The notes under the pieces: generated by a model | Database searches by the model: none | What the model was told of the DNA's origin: nothing | The model's input: the letters and a program-made list of their open reading frames with translations, nothing else | NCBI GenBank assembly: GCA_016866255.1 | Contig: VGMY01000020.1 | Location: forward strand, 1 to 36,357 | DNA: 36,357 bases | Reading direction: 5' to 3' | Origin: Bacteroidota bacterium | GTDB taxonomy: Bacteria; Bacteroidota; Bacteroidia; Flavobacteriales_D; Crocinitomicaceae | Program-made: the position numbers and the translations under genes | Shown here: piece by piece, positions 26,876 through 35,465 of the stretch | Layout: the number at the start of each line of letters is the position of its first letter | How positions within the stretch are numbered: position 1 is the stretch's first letter

Positions 26876-27658
26876 ATGTTATTGAAATTTGAAAAATTTC
26901 AAGGTTCGGGCAACGATTTCATCATGCTTGATAACCGCGATGGTCGCTATTCCAAGCTAAGCATGTCCGACATCTGTCAAGTAACAAACCGAAAATTTGG
27001 TGTAGGTGCAGATGGCCTTATTTTGATCAATAGCAGTGATGTGGCTGATTTTGAAATGGATTTTTCGAATCCGGATGGCTCCAAAAGTTTTTGCGGAAAT
27101 GGTGCGCGGTGTGCCGTTGCTTTTGCAAGCAACCATGGGGTTGTTAGCACTTCTCAATCGTTTCTTGCCATAGATGGAGTGCACGATTTTCGCATCGATG
27201 GAACAGATGTCTCAGTTAAGATGAACCGGGTGGAAGCCGTGGAGCATTTTGACCGTGAAACAGGTTATTTGAACACAGGATCTCCTCATTATATCATTCA
27301 AACCCAAGACACCTCCTCTGAAAATGTACTAAAATTGGGACGACAAATTCGCTATTCCGGCCAATACGTGTCGCAAGGCGTTAATGTCAATTTGGCCTTT
27401 ATCACCGACAACGAGGTCGTTCACGTGGCAACCTATGAACGAGGTGTCGAAAATGAAACCCTTTCTTGTGGCACGGGAGCAACGGCTTGTGCGCTCTATT
27501 TTGCAGACCTTCAACAAATGAACGAGGGTTTTTTGAACGTTGAAACGAAAGGCGGAAAACTTCGGGTGTCTTTTCAAAAAACGGAGAACGGATCTTTTGA
27601 AAATGTCTGGTTGAGCGGTCCGGCAGAGTTTGTTTTCTCCGGAACGTTTGAGCTATGA
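26876..27658 (+). CDS. dapF: Diaminopimelate epimerase
   Basis: Converts LL- to meso-diaminopimelate, the lysine precursor and peptidoglycan cross-linking residue, using two cysteines as acid and base. It has 260 residues from the ATG at 26876, where the family pattern FxKFQGSGNDFIMLDNR begins; a GTG 51 bases upstream would add unrelated residues. The first catalytic cysteine is C73 in FCGNGARC and the second is C198 in LSCGTGATAC. FGVGADGLIL (41-50) is also conserved. It is the first gene of a six-gene plus-strand operon, and its stop overlaps the next ATG as ATGA. Confidence 0.97.
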   Translation: MLLKFEKFQGSGNDFIMLDNRDGRYSKLSMSDICQVTNRKFGVGADGLILINSSDVADFEMDFSNPDGSKSFCGNGARCAVAFASNHGVVSTSQSFLAIDGVHDFRIDGTDVSVKMNRVEAVEHFDRETGYLNTGSPHYIIQTQDTSSENVLKLGRQIRYSGQYVSQGVNVNLAFITDNEVVHVATYERGVENETLSCGTGATACALYFADLQQMNEGFLNVETKGGKLRVSFQKTENGSFENVWLSGPAEFVFSGTFEL

Positions 27659-28197
27659 AAACGGGACTCATCAGCAAAAATATTTGCCTTAGGGCTGTTG
27701 AGCCTAGCGACGCCTCGCTTCTTTTCATTTGGGAAAATAACCCGGCTAATTGGAGAATTAGTCAGACAGAAGTGCCTTTTTCCATGCACAACATCCATCA
27801 GCTGATTGAACAATTTTCAAATCCCCGAACTTCAGGACAAATCCGTTTCATGATTGCCTTAAATGAAACCAATAAAGCCGTTGGAACGATAGACCTTTAC
27901 GACATTAATTTTAAGCACGGTTTTGCTACTGTAGGAATCTTAATCGCTGAAGAGCACGAACGCGGTAAAGGCTATGCAGAGGAGGCAATACATTTATGCG
28001 CTACCTATTGCCGTGAGCAATTGGAATTGTTTAACCTTCAATGTTTCGTGCAATCGGATAATTTGGCGAGTCTTAATCTTTTCAGAAAATTAAATTTTCG
28101 TGAGGTTGGAGTTCGAAAGGAGTGGTACCTTTACCAAGAAACCCGAATTGATGAAATTGCTTTTCAATTATGCCTAAAAATTCGAAATCAACATTAG
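27655..28197 (+). CDS. GNAT family N-acetyltransferase (RimJ/RimL-like)
   Basis: A 180-residue acetyl-CoA-dependent acetyltransferase. The opening LISKNICLRAVEPSDASLLFIWENN is the usual RimJ/RimL start. Strand 4 (GFATVGILIAEEHERGKGYAEEAI, about 98-122) leads into the pyrophosphate-binding loop ERGKGYAEEA. The C-terminal ERQ-like helix has SDNLASLNLFRKLNFREVG, typical of the group, which acetylates protein N termini, aminoglycosides, polyamines or small amines. The substrate cannot be read from the sequence. The gene overlaps dapF by 4 bp and mltG by 28 bp. Bacteroidota often place such a gene between dapF and mltG, so a cell-wall-related role is conceivable but unproven. Confidence 0.9.
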   Translation: MKTGLISKNICLRAVEPSDASLLFIWENNPANWRISQTEVPFSMHNIHQLIEQFSNPRTSGQIRFMIALNETNKAVGTIDLYDINFKHGFATVGILIAEEHERGKGYAEEAIHLCATYCREQLELFNLQCFVQSDNLASLNLFRKLNFREVGVRKEWYLYQETRIDEIAFQLCLKIRNQH

Positions 28198-29255
28198 TTA
28201 AAGTCGTGGCCTTCTTGGCGGTTATTGGCGTTGTAATATTGCTTTTTTTGTTCCCAAAAATTCGGGTATATTGGTCGGGTTTTACCGTTACATCAAATCG
28301 TGAAAGTCGGTTTTTTCTGATACGTGATTCGATTTCTCCATCAAAACTCGCTAAAGTGTTGCAAGCACAATTCATCATCGATAAGCCGGGTGATTTTTTG
28401 CGGGTCGCAGCGTTCAAAAAACTCTCCAAAGAACGAATAGCTTTAGGGATGTATGAAATTCATCCGAACACGACTTACCGAACCCTTCTCAACGGATTTA
28501 CCAAAAATAAATTGGGTAATGGGAATGGCGAAATTGAGGTAACACTCACTTTCAATAATTGCAAAACCTTGCAGCAAATGGCAGGAAAGGTTTCAAAATG
28601 CATTGCGGCAGACAGTGCAGCGTTGATGGCTTACCTGTTACAGGGAAGTACGTTGAAAAAATACGGTTTCACCCTAGAACAGCTGCCTGCATTATTCATT
28701 CCCAACACCTATAAACTCTTTTTTGATACCGATGAAGAGGCCTTTACCCAACGCATGGCTGAAGAGTTTAAGCTATTTTGGACGACCAGTCGAACAGCAC
28801 AAATCAAGGCTATAGGGCTCAACTCACCGAGCGAAGTAACAACCCTGGCGAGCATTGTTTTTGCAGAACAATCCCGGATTTCCGCAGAATGGCCTATCAT
28901 TGCTGGTCTTTATTTAAACCGCATTCGTACTGGAATGAAATTGCAGTCAGACCCCACCTTTAAATTTTGTTGGGGAGACAAATTGGATGGAGTGCAGCGT
29001 CTTTTAGCAGTGCATCGATCGAAGGTGTGTCCTTACAACACCTACTTGGTTAAAGGTTTACCACCCGGTCCAATCAACCTGCCTGAAGCAGCGGTTTTAG
29101 ACGCTGTGTTGAATGCGCCGAGCGTCGAATATTTATTCATGTGCGCGAAACCTGACTATTCCGGTCGGCATAATTTTGCTGTTTCGGGAACAGAACACCT
29201 CGAAAACGCAAGGCTTTTTCAACGTTGGTTAGGAGAAGAACAAAAAAAGAAATAA
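28170..29255 (+). CDS. mltG: Endolytic transglycosylase MltG
   Basis: A membrane-bound murein transglycosylase that cuts nascent glycan strands and so sets their length. It has 361 residues: a cytoplasmic start, one transmembrane helix at about 10-29 (VKVVAFLAVIGVVILLFLF), a LysM-like subdomain at about 40-115, and the YceG/MltG catalytic domain at about 120-355. The catalytic glutamate is E233 in LASIVFAEQSR. GLYLNRIRTGMKLQSDPT (246-263) and the NTYLVKGLPPGPINLPE segment are diagnostic. The residues next to E233 are slightly unusual (AEQ rather than xET), but the glutamate is kept. It overlaps the GNAT gene by 28 bp, and the next gene starts 3 nt after its stop. Confidence 0.95.
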   Translation: MPKNSKSTLVKVVAFLAVIGVVILLFLFPKIRVYWSGFTVTSNRESRFFLIRDSISPSKLAKVLQAQFIIDKPGDFLRVAAFKKLSKERIALGMYEIHPNTTYRTLLNGFTKNKLGNGNGEIEVTLTFNNCKTLQQMAGKVSKCIAADSAALMAYLLQGSTLKKYGFTLEQLPALFIPNTYKLFFDTDEEAFTQRMAEEFKLFWTTSRTAQIKAIGLNSPSEVTTLASIVFAEQSRISAEWPIIAGLYLNRIRTGMKLQSDPTFKFCWGDKLDGVQRLLAVHRSKVCPYNTYLVKGLPPGPINLPEAAVLDAVLNAPSVEYLFMCAKPDYSGRHNFAVSGTEHLENARLFQRWLGEEQKKK

Positions 29256-29258
29256 CCC

Positions 29259-30248
29259 GTGGATCGCAGAAAGTTCATACAAGCAGGTTCGCTCCTCGTT
29301 GCTGCTGGTTTCATTGAACCCGTCAAAGGGGCAATGGTGCCTACATACCTGTTCGAAGAAAAATTCGAAGGGCCCCTAATTATATCAACCTGGATTCATG
29401 GGCTTGAAGCAAATCGAGCAGGGTGGAAGGTACTCGAACAAGGTGGTTCTGCTTTGGATGCTACGGTTGCTGGTGCCATGCAAATCGAGTCGGATGTTAC
29501 AAATCGCAGCGTTGGAATAGGGGGAAGGCCCGACAGGACTGGTCATGTAACCTTGGACGCCTGCGTGATGGATGGGGACGGAAGAAGTGGTGCCGTTGGA
29601 TACTTGGAAGGGATTGCTCATCCTGCCGCTGTGGCAAAAGCTATTATGGACCAAACGCCGCACGCCATGTTGGTTGGGGCTGGCGCTCGAGCCTTTGCAT
29701 TGGACAACGGTTTCGCTACCATAAAAACGCCACTACCGGAGGTTAAAAAAGATTATTTGCAATGGCGAAAAGAGAACAAAGAACTGTTAAGACGTCCAAA
29801 AATTAATCACGAAAACCACGACACCATCGGATTAATTGCCCGAGATGCTCATGGTAATTTTGGTGGAACATGTACCACAAGTGGATGGGCTTATAAAATG
29901 CCAGGAAGATTAGGAGACTCTCCCATCATCGGTGCGGGTCTTTTTGTTGACAACGAAGTAGGTGCTGCTACTGCAACAGGACTCGGTGAGGCTATCATAC
30001 GTGTCGCAGGAAGTGCCATTGTGGTGGAATTAATGCGCGGTGGAATGAAGCCTTCCGAGGCTTGCAGAGAGGTTGTAATGAGAATCATACGCAAGAACAA
30101 GGATCTCACGGGGTTACAATGCGGATTCATCGCGATGGATAAACAAGGAAATGTAGGCGGATTCTCCGTTTATAATGGTTTTAATTTTGCGATTAAAACC
30201 GCAACCCGTGACGAAATGGTGGACACCGAATTCGATCGGAAATGGTAA
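29259..30248 (+). CDS. Glycosylasparaginase (N4-GlcNAc-asparaginase)
   Basis: Ntn hydrolase that cleaves the amide bond between GlcNAc and asparagine in N-linked glycopeptides. It has 329 residues, close to the Elizabethkingia meningoseptica enzyme. The start is GTG, 3 nt after mltG. The N terminus MDRRKFIQAGSLLVAAGF looks like a Tat signal (RRKFI plus hydrophobic stretch), implying periplasmic export. The precursor self-cleaves before the nucleophile T189 in HENHDTIGL. TCTTSGWAYK, GRLGDSP and TGLGEAI supply the other active-site residues of the family (the equivalents of T170, R180, D183 and G204 of the E. meningoseptica enzyme). The gene overlaps the beta-mannosidase gene by 7 bp, which fits joint breakdown of the N-glycan core. 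Confidence 0.93.
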   Translation: MDRRKFIQAGSLLVAAGFIEPVKGAMVPTYLFEEKFEGPLIISTWIHGLEANRAGWKVLEQGGSALDATVAGAMQIESDVTNRSVGIGGRPDRTGHVTLDACVMDGDGRSGAVGYLEGIAHPAAVAKAIMDQTPHAMLVGAGARAFALDNGFATIKTPLPEVKKDYLQWRKENKELLRRPKINHENHDTIGLIARDAHGNFGGTCTTSGWAYKMPGRLGDSPIIGAGLFVDNEVGAATATGLGEAIIRVAGSAIVVELMRGGMKPSEACREVVMRIIRKNKDLTGLQCGFIAMDKQGNVGGFSVYNGFNFAIKTATRDEMVDTEFDRKW

Positions 30249-32689
30249 AAACATGGTTTTTGCTTTGCAGTATATTCTGCTACCTAGGTATTTGTGCGCA
30301 GGATAGGATTCTTTTGGAATGGGAAATTCAACACCCTGTAGATAAAAACTGGACCAAACTTGGAGTCCGTGGAAGCGTCCAAGAAGCACTGATGCAGCAA
30401 GGTAGGCTTCCAAACCCTTTTCAGGGAACCCTTGAAGAAGACCATCGATGGATTGAGGATTACACTTGGAACTTCAAAAGCCGTTTTTTCCTAACAGAAG
30501 CCATGTTCAATGCGAAAGAGGTTGAACTCATTTTCCCGTGCATCGATACTTATGCCAAGATTTTTGTCAACGGAAAAGAGGTATTGGATGCGCAAAATTA
30601 TTTTCGATCTTATCGGGTCGAAGTTCGTTCTGAATTAACCCCGGGGTACAATGAAATTGAAGCGGTGTTCACACCTCCCGTGCTCTTCCATAAGAAGACC
30701 TACGAAAACGAAGCTTTTCATTATCCTGCCCCCAACGATCATGGAAAAATTAAAGCGGCTCCCTTGACAAGAAAGCCGCAATACCAATTCGGTTGGGATT
30801 GGGCACCTAGAATTAACACCCTGGGTTTTCCTTATCCTATTACGGTTGAAGTTAAAGAAAATCAGTGCATTCAATCGTGCGTTGTCAACACCTTGAGTAT
30901 CGGTGATACCGCAGCAATGGAATGGATTTTTGTAAAAGACTCGAACGCCAAAGACCACCTAATACGTTCCCAAGTTTTTGGTTGGGAGGTGAAGAACGAT
31001 GGTAAAAATCTCCAAAAATTCCGTTTCTCATTGGAAAATCCTAAGTTATGGTATCCTCGAGAATTCGGCAGTCCCGCAATGTACGAAGATACCCTTGTTA
31101 CCTTGGATGAACAGGGTCGAATGGTTCAGAAATATCCGTATACTTTTGGAGTTCGCAGCGTTAAACTTGTTCAGCAAGCAGATGAATGGGGCACCTCGTT
31201 TTATTTTGAAATTAACGGTAAACCTGTGCTCATGAAAGGCGGAAATATGATACCCCCATCCATTTTTGGTGGAACGACTACTGCAAGAGAATGGGAGTCA
31301 TGGGTGGATTTAATGGTTGAAAGTAATTTCAACATGGTCCGTATTTGGGGAGGTGGCGATTACGCGGATGAAGCTTTTTTGAATGCCTGCGATAGAGCGG
31401 GTGTTATGGTTTGGCACGATGCGATGTTTGCCTGTGCCATGTATCCGGGATCCTCCGAATTTTTAACGAGTGTTGAGGAGGAATTTCACCAACAACTGCC
31501 TCGAATTACCAAACACCCGTCAGTGGTTTACATTAATGGGAACAACGAGGTGGATTTAGCCTGGAAAAATTGGGGATTTCAACTGCAATACCTCTTAAGC
31601 AAATCGGATCAACGAGTCATTGAATCGGCTTACGATACGTTGTTTAAATCCTTGTTGCCGAATGTATTGTCACAATACTCCAATCTACCTTATGTTCATA
31701 CCTCGCCCTTGAGCAATTGGGGAAGAACGGAGTATTATAATCACGGAACACAGCATTACTGGGGAGTTTGGCACGGTACTGACCCTATGAAAGATTTCGA
31801 GAAAAAGATTGGACGGTTCAATGCAGAATTTGGATTCCAGAGTTTTCCCGAGTTTTCGACCCTCAAGAGCTTCAGCGATTCTTCGGATTGGTCTCTTAGT
31901 TCTCGTGTGATGAAGCATCATCAAAAGAGTTATGTTGGAAACGGGATGATGCTGAGGCATGCCATAGGCTTGTTCGGTAAACCTCGAAATTTTAAGGAGT
32001 TTGTTTATTTTTCACAACTTACACAGGCTTACGCGGTGGCTTCAGCGATTGGCGGTCATTTATTAGACGCTCCAAGATGCATGGGGACTTTATATTGGCA
32101 AGTGAACGATTGTTGGCCCGCGCCCACTTGGTCGAGTGTTGACTTTTGGGGAAATTGGAAGGCTTTGCACTACCAGGTGCGAAACCTTTACCAGAACATC
32201 ACAGTGGTTCAAAACAACGAGCATCGGTGTTTAACCCTCGTTGCCAACAATGTGGATTCGGTCAATACGGTAGTTTCTTGGGAAGTTTATCGATTGGATG
32301 CAGCAGCGCCTCGGTTAGTTAGCCGTCAACAAAAAGAGATTCATCTAAAGAACTTTGAATCACTCAAGTTTTTCGATGGTTCGGATCTTAAGTTCGCGCA
32401 TGCTGTGAAGGTAAAGGTCGGTGAGGCAAGGGAACGAACCTACCTTGTTGGCCCATTCAAGTCACGGAATTCGCTGAAGGCTTCGCTGAAGGTTATTTCC
32501 ATTGATACCCTTCACAAAACGGGAGTGTTATTGTTTGAAAATCAACATTTCATGGCGGATGTTTGGTGGTATTCCATGACACCAGGTGTAACGTTTGAAC
32601 GCAATTTTGAACATTGTTTACCGGGTAAACACGAGATTTCTTTTACATTTAACGAAATTCCAAAACAAATAAAATACTACTACCGATGA
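30242..32689 (+). CDS. Beta-mannosidase, glycoside hydrolase family 2
   Basis: Removes terminal beta-linked mannose, such as the Man-beta-1,4-GlcNAc of N-glycan cores, or mannose from beta-mannan oligosaccharides. It has 815 residues with a signal peptide at about 1-19 (WFLLCSIFCYLGICA). The order is the GH2 jelly roll (about 25-205), immunoglobulin-like domain (about 210-310), TIM barrel (about 315-640) and C-terminal beta domains. The FGWDWAPR block (183-190) is typical of beta-mannosidases. The acid/base is E436 in INGNNEVDLAW, and the nucleophile is E529 in FNAEFGFQS. NMVRIWGGGDY (364-374) is also conserved. It is located in the periplasm by inference, overlaps glycosylasparaginase by 7 bp, and its stop overlaps the receptor ATG as ATGA. 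Confidence 0.95.
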   Translation: MVKTWFLLCSIFCYLGICAQDRILLEWEIQHPVDKNWTKLGVRGSVQEALMQQGRLPNPFQGTLEEDHRWIEDYTWNFKSRFFLTEAMFNAKEVELIFPCIDTYAKIFVNGKEVLDAQNYFRSYRVEVRSELTPGYNEIEAVFTPPVLFHKKTYENEAFHYPAPNDHGKIKAAPLTRKPQYQFGWDWAPRINTLGFPYPITVEVKENQCIQSCVVNTLSIGDTAAMEWIFVKDSNAKDHLIRSQVFGWEVKNDGKNLQKFRFSLENPKLWYPREFGSPAMYEDTLVTLDEQGRMVQKYPYTFGVRSVKLVQQADEWGTSFYFEINGKPVLMKGGNMIPPSIFGGTTTAREWESWVDLMVESNFNMVRIWGGGDYADEAFLNACDRAGVMVWHDAMFACAMYPGSSEFLTSVEEEFHQQLPRITKHPSVVYINGNNEVDLAWKNWGFQLQYLLSKSDQRVIESAYDTLFKSLLPNVLSQYSNLPYVHTSPLSNWGRTEYYNHGTQHYWGVWHGTDPMKDFEKKIGRFNAEFGFQSFPEFSTLKSFSDSSDWSLSSRVMKHHQKSYVGNGMMLRHAIGLFGKPRNFKEFVYFSQLTQAYAVASAIGGHLLDAPRCMGTLYWQVNDCWPAPTWSSVDFWGNWKALHYQVRNLYQNITVVQNNEHRCLTLVANNVDSVNTVVSWEVYRLDAAAPRLVSRQQKEIHLKNFESLKFFDGSDLKFAHAVKVKVGEARERTYLVGPFKSRNSLKASLKVISIDTLHKTGVLLFENQHFMADVWWYSMTPGVTFERNFEHCLPGKHEISFTFNEIPKQIKYYYR

Positions 32690-34581
32690 AATTATTTTTA
32701 GGATTATTCCTTGTCTTGAGCGCTAACTCACTCTATGCTCAAACGACTTTGATGAGCGATACCCTAAAGCGAAAAAACGAAGTAGTGGTCTATGGTAAAG
32801 GTTTGCCTTTTGCTTTTTCCGATAGAACATCTACCATTCAAACCTTTGATATTGCTCGAAACCGTGCTTTACCCATTCGCTCGGTCAATGAAGCCTTAGC
32901 TTATGTTCCCGGATTGGATCTTCGGCAAAGAGGGGTTCAGGGAATTCAGGGCGATTTAAGCATTCGCGGTGGAACCTTTGAGCAAAATTTGATCTTGATC
33001 AACGGCTTTAAATTGGTGGATCCTCAAACCGGACATCACGCATTAAACCTGCCAGTTTTGCTCACCAATGTTCAAAACATTGAAGTTTATAAAAGCTCCG
33101 GCACCCGAATTTTTGGTCAAAACGCCATGACAGGTGCAGTGAATTTTGTGACACAACCCGAGCGCAGTTATGGGGTTAATATGCAGCTATTCGGGGCGAA
33201 TTTTGGAGGTCTTGGTTTCCAATCCACGGTGAGTGCTCCCGTGGGCAAACTTCGCCAATCGGTTTCGTTCGGTTACGATAAGAGCAATGGATATTGGTAT
33301 AATTCAGACCACACAAATCAACAAGTATTTTACGATGCAGCACTCCCTTTAGGAAAAAAACAGGAGCTGAAAGCATTGCTTGGATATTCGGACCGAGCCT
33401 TTGGCGCCAACGGATATTATACCCCATCATTTCCAGATCAATGGGAATCCACGCAAATGGCGATTGCAGGCCTTTCGCATCAAGCGGTTATGGACAAAGT
33501 TACCTTGCTTACCAAAGCGTCCTTGCGCACCCACCGAGACGAGTTTCGCTTAAAACGCTTTGATCCTGCTTTTTACACGAACAAGCATTGGTCTGAGGTG
33601 ATCACCATCGAGGAAACAGGCAAATGGGTTTCCAAGTTAGGTACCACAGGTTTTGGAGGCGAATGGCGTTTGGAAGGGTTGAATAGCACCAACCTCGGAG
33701 AGCGGGAACGAACCTACGTTTCAGGCTTTGTAGATCATACCCTAAAGTTGATGGAGAATAAGCTGATTTTGGTCGGCAATGTTCACTACTTTAACCTGTA
33801 CATGAATGGCAACACCTACCAAAAATTCTTGCCCGGGTTCGAGGCAGCCTACGTGCTGCTCCCTTCGCTGAGGATTTATGGAAATATTGGTCAAAGCTAC
33901 CGTGCCCCAACGTATACGGAATTGTTTTATCAGGATTTTTCCAATGTGGGTAATGCGAATCTTCAACCGGAATACGCGACCAATATGGAGCTAGGGGCCA
34001 GTTATTCAACTACTTGGGGCCAGGTGGTAAGCGGTAGTAGGGACTCTTGGAAATCAAAAATTACCATAGACGCTTCGGTATACAGGAGAAATACCAATAA
34101 TATGATTGATTGGGTTCGAAATGCCACGACCGATCCTTGGATGCCCGTGAACCTATCCAATGTTATTTTTACTGGGGTAGAATCCAACATCAACTACCGA
34201 TGGAACGGTGATGGAAAATTCATGCTACGGGAAGTTTCTTTAGGGTACAATTACACCGATGCCAGCCATCAGTTTGCCGATCCCTCACAAGTGACTCAGT
34301 CGCGCTATGCTTTCTCTGGTCTACGCAACCAATTGGTCGGAAGAATTACCGCGAATTTAACCCGATGGGTAGCTGTTAGCGTTGCATATCGTGGGGTGGA
34401 CCGTGTTGGAGGAAATGCCTATTCCTTGCTGGATGCCAAAATTGCTGTGAATCCAAGCAGAAGTGTTACCGTTTTTGTCGAAGGGAATAATCTTGCGAAT
34501 ACCCAATACGTGGAAGCAGGTTATGTTCAAATGCCAGGCCGTTGGTTCAAAGCTGGATTGCAAATTAAAATGCTGGATTAA
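32686..34581 (+). CDS. TonB-dependent outer-membrane receptor (BtuB-like size)
   Basis: A 631-residue outer-membrane transporter. A signal peptide at 1-18 (MKLFLGLFLVLSANSLYA) is followed by the plug domain at about 30-160. The plug has SVNEALAYVPGLDLRQRG, LSIRGGTFEQNLILINGFK and GTRIFGQNAMTGAVNFV, the standard plug motifs. A barrel of alternating aromatic strands follows, ending in a last strand FKAGLQIKM. There is no N-terminal carboxypeptidase-like domain and no SusD partner, so it is not a SusC-type transporter. Size and plug resemble the BtuB group, but no cobalamin riboswitch is present. It ends the dapF operon and overlaps the beta-mannosidase by 4 bp, so a glycan or glycopeptide substrate is an attractive guess. 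A metal chelate remains possible. Confidence 0.93.
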   Translation: MKLFLGLFLVLSANSLYAQTTLMSDTLKRKNEVVVYGKGLPFAFSDRTSTIQTFDIARNRALPIRSVNEALAYVPGLDLRQRGVQGIQGDLSIRGGTFEQNLILINGFKLVDPQTGHHALNLPVLLTNVQNIEVYKSSGTRIFGQNAMTGAVNFVTQPERSYGVNMQLFGANFGGLGFQSTVSAPVGKLRQSVSFGYDKSNGYWYNSDHTNQQVFYDAALPLGKKQELKALLGYSDRAFGANGYYTPSFPDQWESTQMAIAGLSHQAVMDKVTLLTKASLRTHRDEFRLKRFDPAFYTNKHWSEVITIEETGKWVSKLGTTGFGGEWRLEGLNSTNLGERERTYVSGFVDHTLKLMENKLILVGNVHYFNLYMNGNTYQKFLPGFEAAYVLLPSLRIYGNIGQSYRAPTYTELFYQDFSNVGNANLQPEYATNMELGASYSTTWGQVVSGSRDSWKSKITIDASVYRRNTNNMIDWVRNATTDPWMPVNLSNVIFTGVESNINYRWNGDGKFMLREVSLGYNYTDASHQFADPSQVTQSRYAFSGLRNQLVGRITANLTRWVAVSVAYRGVDRVGGNAYSLLDAKIAVNPSRSVTVFVEGNNLANTQYVEAGYVQMPGRWFKAGLQIKMLD

Positions 34582-34615
34582 TTCGAAAGTAAAGCTCGGT
34601 ACGTTTTAGTTATCA

Positions 34616-34645
34616 GGGCATTGTAGAATTTCATGCCCGTCTTTT
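34616..34645 (+). terminator. Possible terminator after the receptor gene
   Basis: GGGCAT, an 11-nt loop and ATGCCC form a 6-bp stem, followed shortly by CTTTT. The U-run is short and starts 3 nt after the stem, so termination is likely to be weak. It lies 34 nt after the receptor stop and just before the folE promoter. Confidence 0.35.
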
Positions 34646-34659
34646 GAACTATTGCTTTC

Positions 34660-34667
34660 TATTTTTG
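34660..34667 (+). promoter_or_regulatory. folE promoter -7 box
   Basis: TATTTTTG matches TAnnTTTG exactly, 20 nt before the folE ATG. The nearest TTTG (34643-34646) gives a spacing of only 13 nt, shorter than the usual 17-23 nt, so the -33 element is uncertain. Confidence 0.45.
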
Positions 34668-34687
34668 TTTAACTATTAAATGAAAAG

Positions 34688-35374
34688 ATGAAACAAGTTG
34701 GTTTAAACGGTGCTGCGCATACCTTGGAGGTATTGATTGATGAAATGGGGGACGAGCATGTGAGTACTTCAGCAGACACGCCTTTGCGGGAGGATGCTTT
34801 TGTGCTAAGCGATGAGGAGAAAATAGACCGAATCGCAGTGCATTTCGCCGAAATCATGGATTTGTTGGGGCTGGATAGAAACGACGATAGCCTCAGTGGA
34901 ACTCCTAAAAGGGTTGCGAAAATGTACGTGAAAGAAATTTTTAGTGGACTGAATCCAGCAAATTTCCCCGATATCAAATTGTTCGACAATAAGTACAACT
35001 ATCAGCAAATGTTGGTAGAAAAGAACATCCTTTTTTATTCGAATTGCGAACACCATTTTGTTCCCATTATCGGAAAGGCTCACGTTGCGTACATTTCTTC
35101 TGGTAAAGTCATTGGCTTGTCCAAGATTAATCGAATTGTACAGCATTTCGCCAAACGTCCACAGGTTCAAGAGCGCCTAACCGTTCAAATCGCTGAGGCC
35201 ATGAAGAAGGTCATGGAAACGGAAGACGTTGCCGTGGTCATCGATGCCACCCACCTTTGCGTTTCTTCTAGGGGAGTAAAAGACGTCAACAGCAGCACTG
35301 TTACATCGTATTTTTCGGGGCAATTTGAAAAGGAAGACAAGCGCAATGAATTCCTCAAATACTTAGAATTATAA
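34688..35374 (+). CDS. folE: GTP cyclohydrolase I
   Basis: Zinc enzyme that converts GTP to dihydroneopterin triphosphate, the first step of folate (and of queuosine or biopterin) synthesis. It has 228 residues. The zinc ligands are C120 and H123 in NCEHHFVPIIGKAHVAY, and C191 in HLCVSSRGV. SKINRIVQHFAKRPQVQERL (145-164) is the conserved folding and GTP-binding block. The first 40 residues are a poorly conserved, acidic extension. The start is the ATG at 34688; an ATG 8 bases upstream is out of frame and stops after three codons. The gene is monocistronic, with its own -7 box. No neighbour belongs to the folate pathway. Confidence 0.97.
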   Translation: MKQVGLNGAAHTLEVLIDEMGDEHVSTSADTPLREDAFVLSDEEKIDRIAVHFAEIMDLLGLDRNDDSLSGTPKRVAKMYVKEIFSGLNPANFPDIKLFDNKYNYQQMLVEKNILFYSNCEHHFVPIIGKAHVAYISSGKVIGLSKINRIVQHFAKRPQVQERLTVQIAEAMKKVMETEDVAVVIDATHLCVSSRGVKDVNSSTVTSYFSGQFEKEDKRNEFLKYLEL

Positions 35375-35390
35375 GGGTCTCTAATTGCTT

Positions 35391-35421
35391 GATTCATGAA
35401 CCAATTCGGTTCATGTGAATC
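35391..35421. repeat. Inverted repeat between folE and the FISUMP gene
   Basis: CATGAACC, loop AATTC, GGTTCATG is a perfect 8-bp stem with a 5-nt loop, extendable past a 2-nt bulge by GATT/AATC. It lies in the 91-bp convergent gap, 20 nt after the folE stop. There is no T-run on either strand, so it could be an end-of-transcript hairpin or an untyped site. Confidence 0.5.
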
Positions 35422-35465
35422 CCTAAACGTCACCAAAGGATAGTTTTCATTGAAAAATTCGTGAT

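Noticed and set aside
34582..34687. Possible RNA gene or riboswitch upstream of folE
   Set aside because: Only a 6-bp hairpin and a promoter box are visible; there is no tRNA fold and no conserved riboswitch motif such as preQ1 or THF that I can identify.
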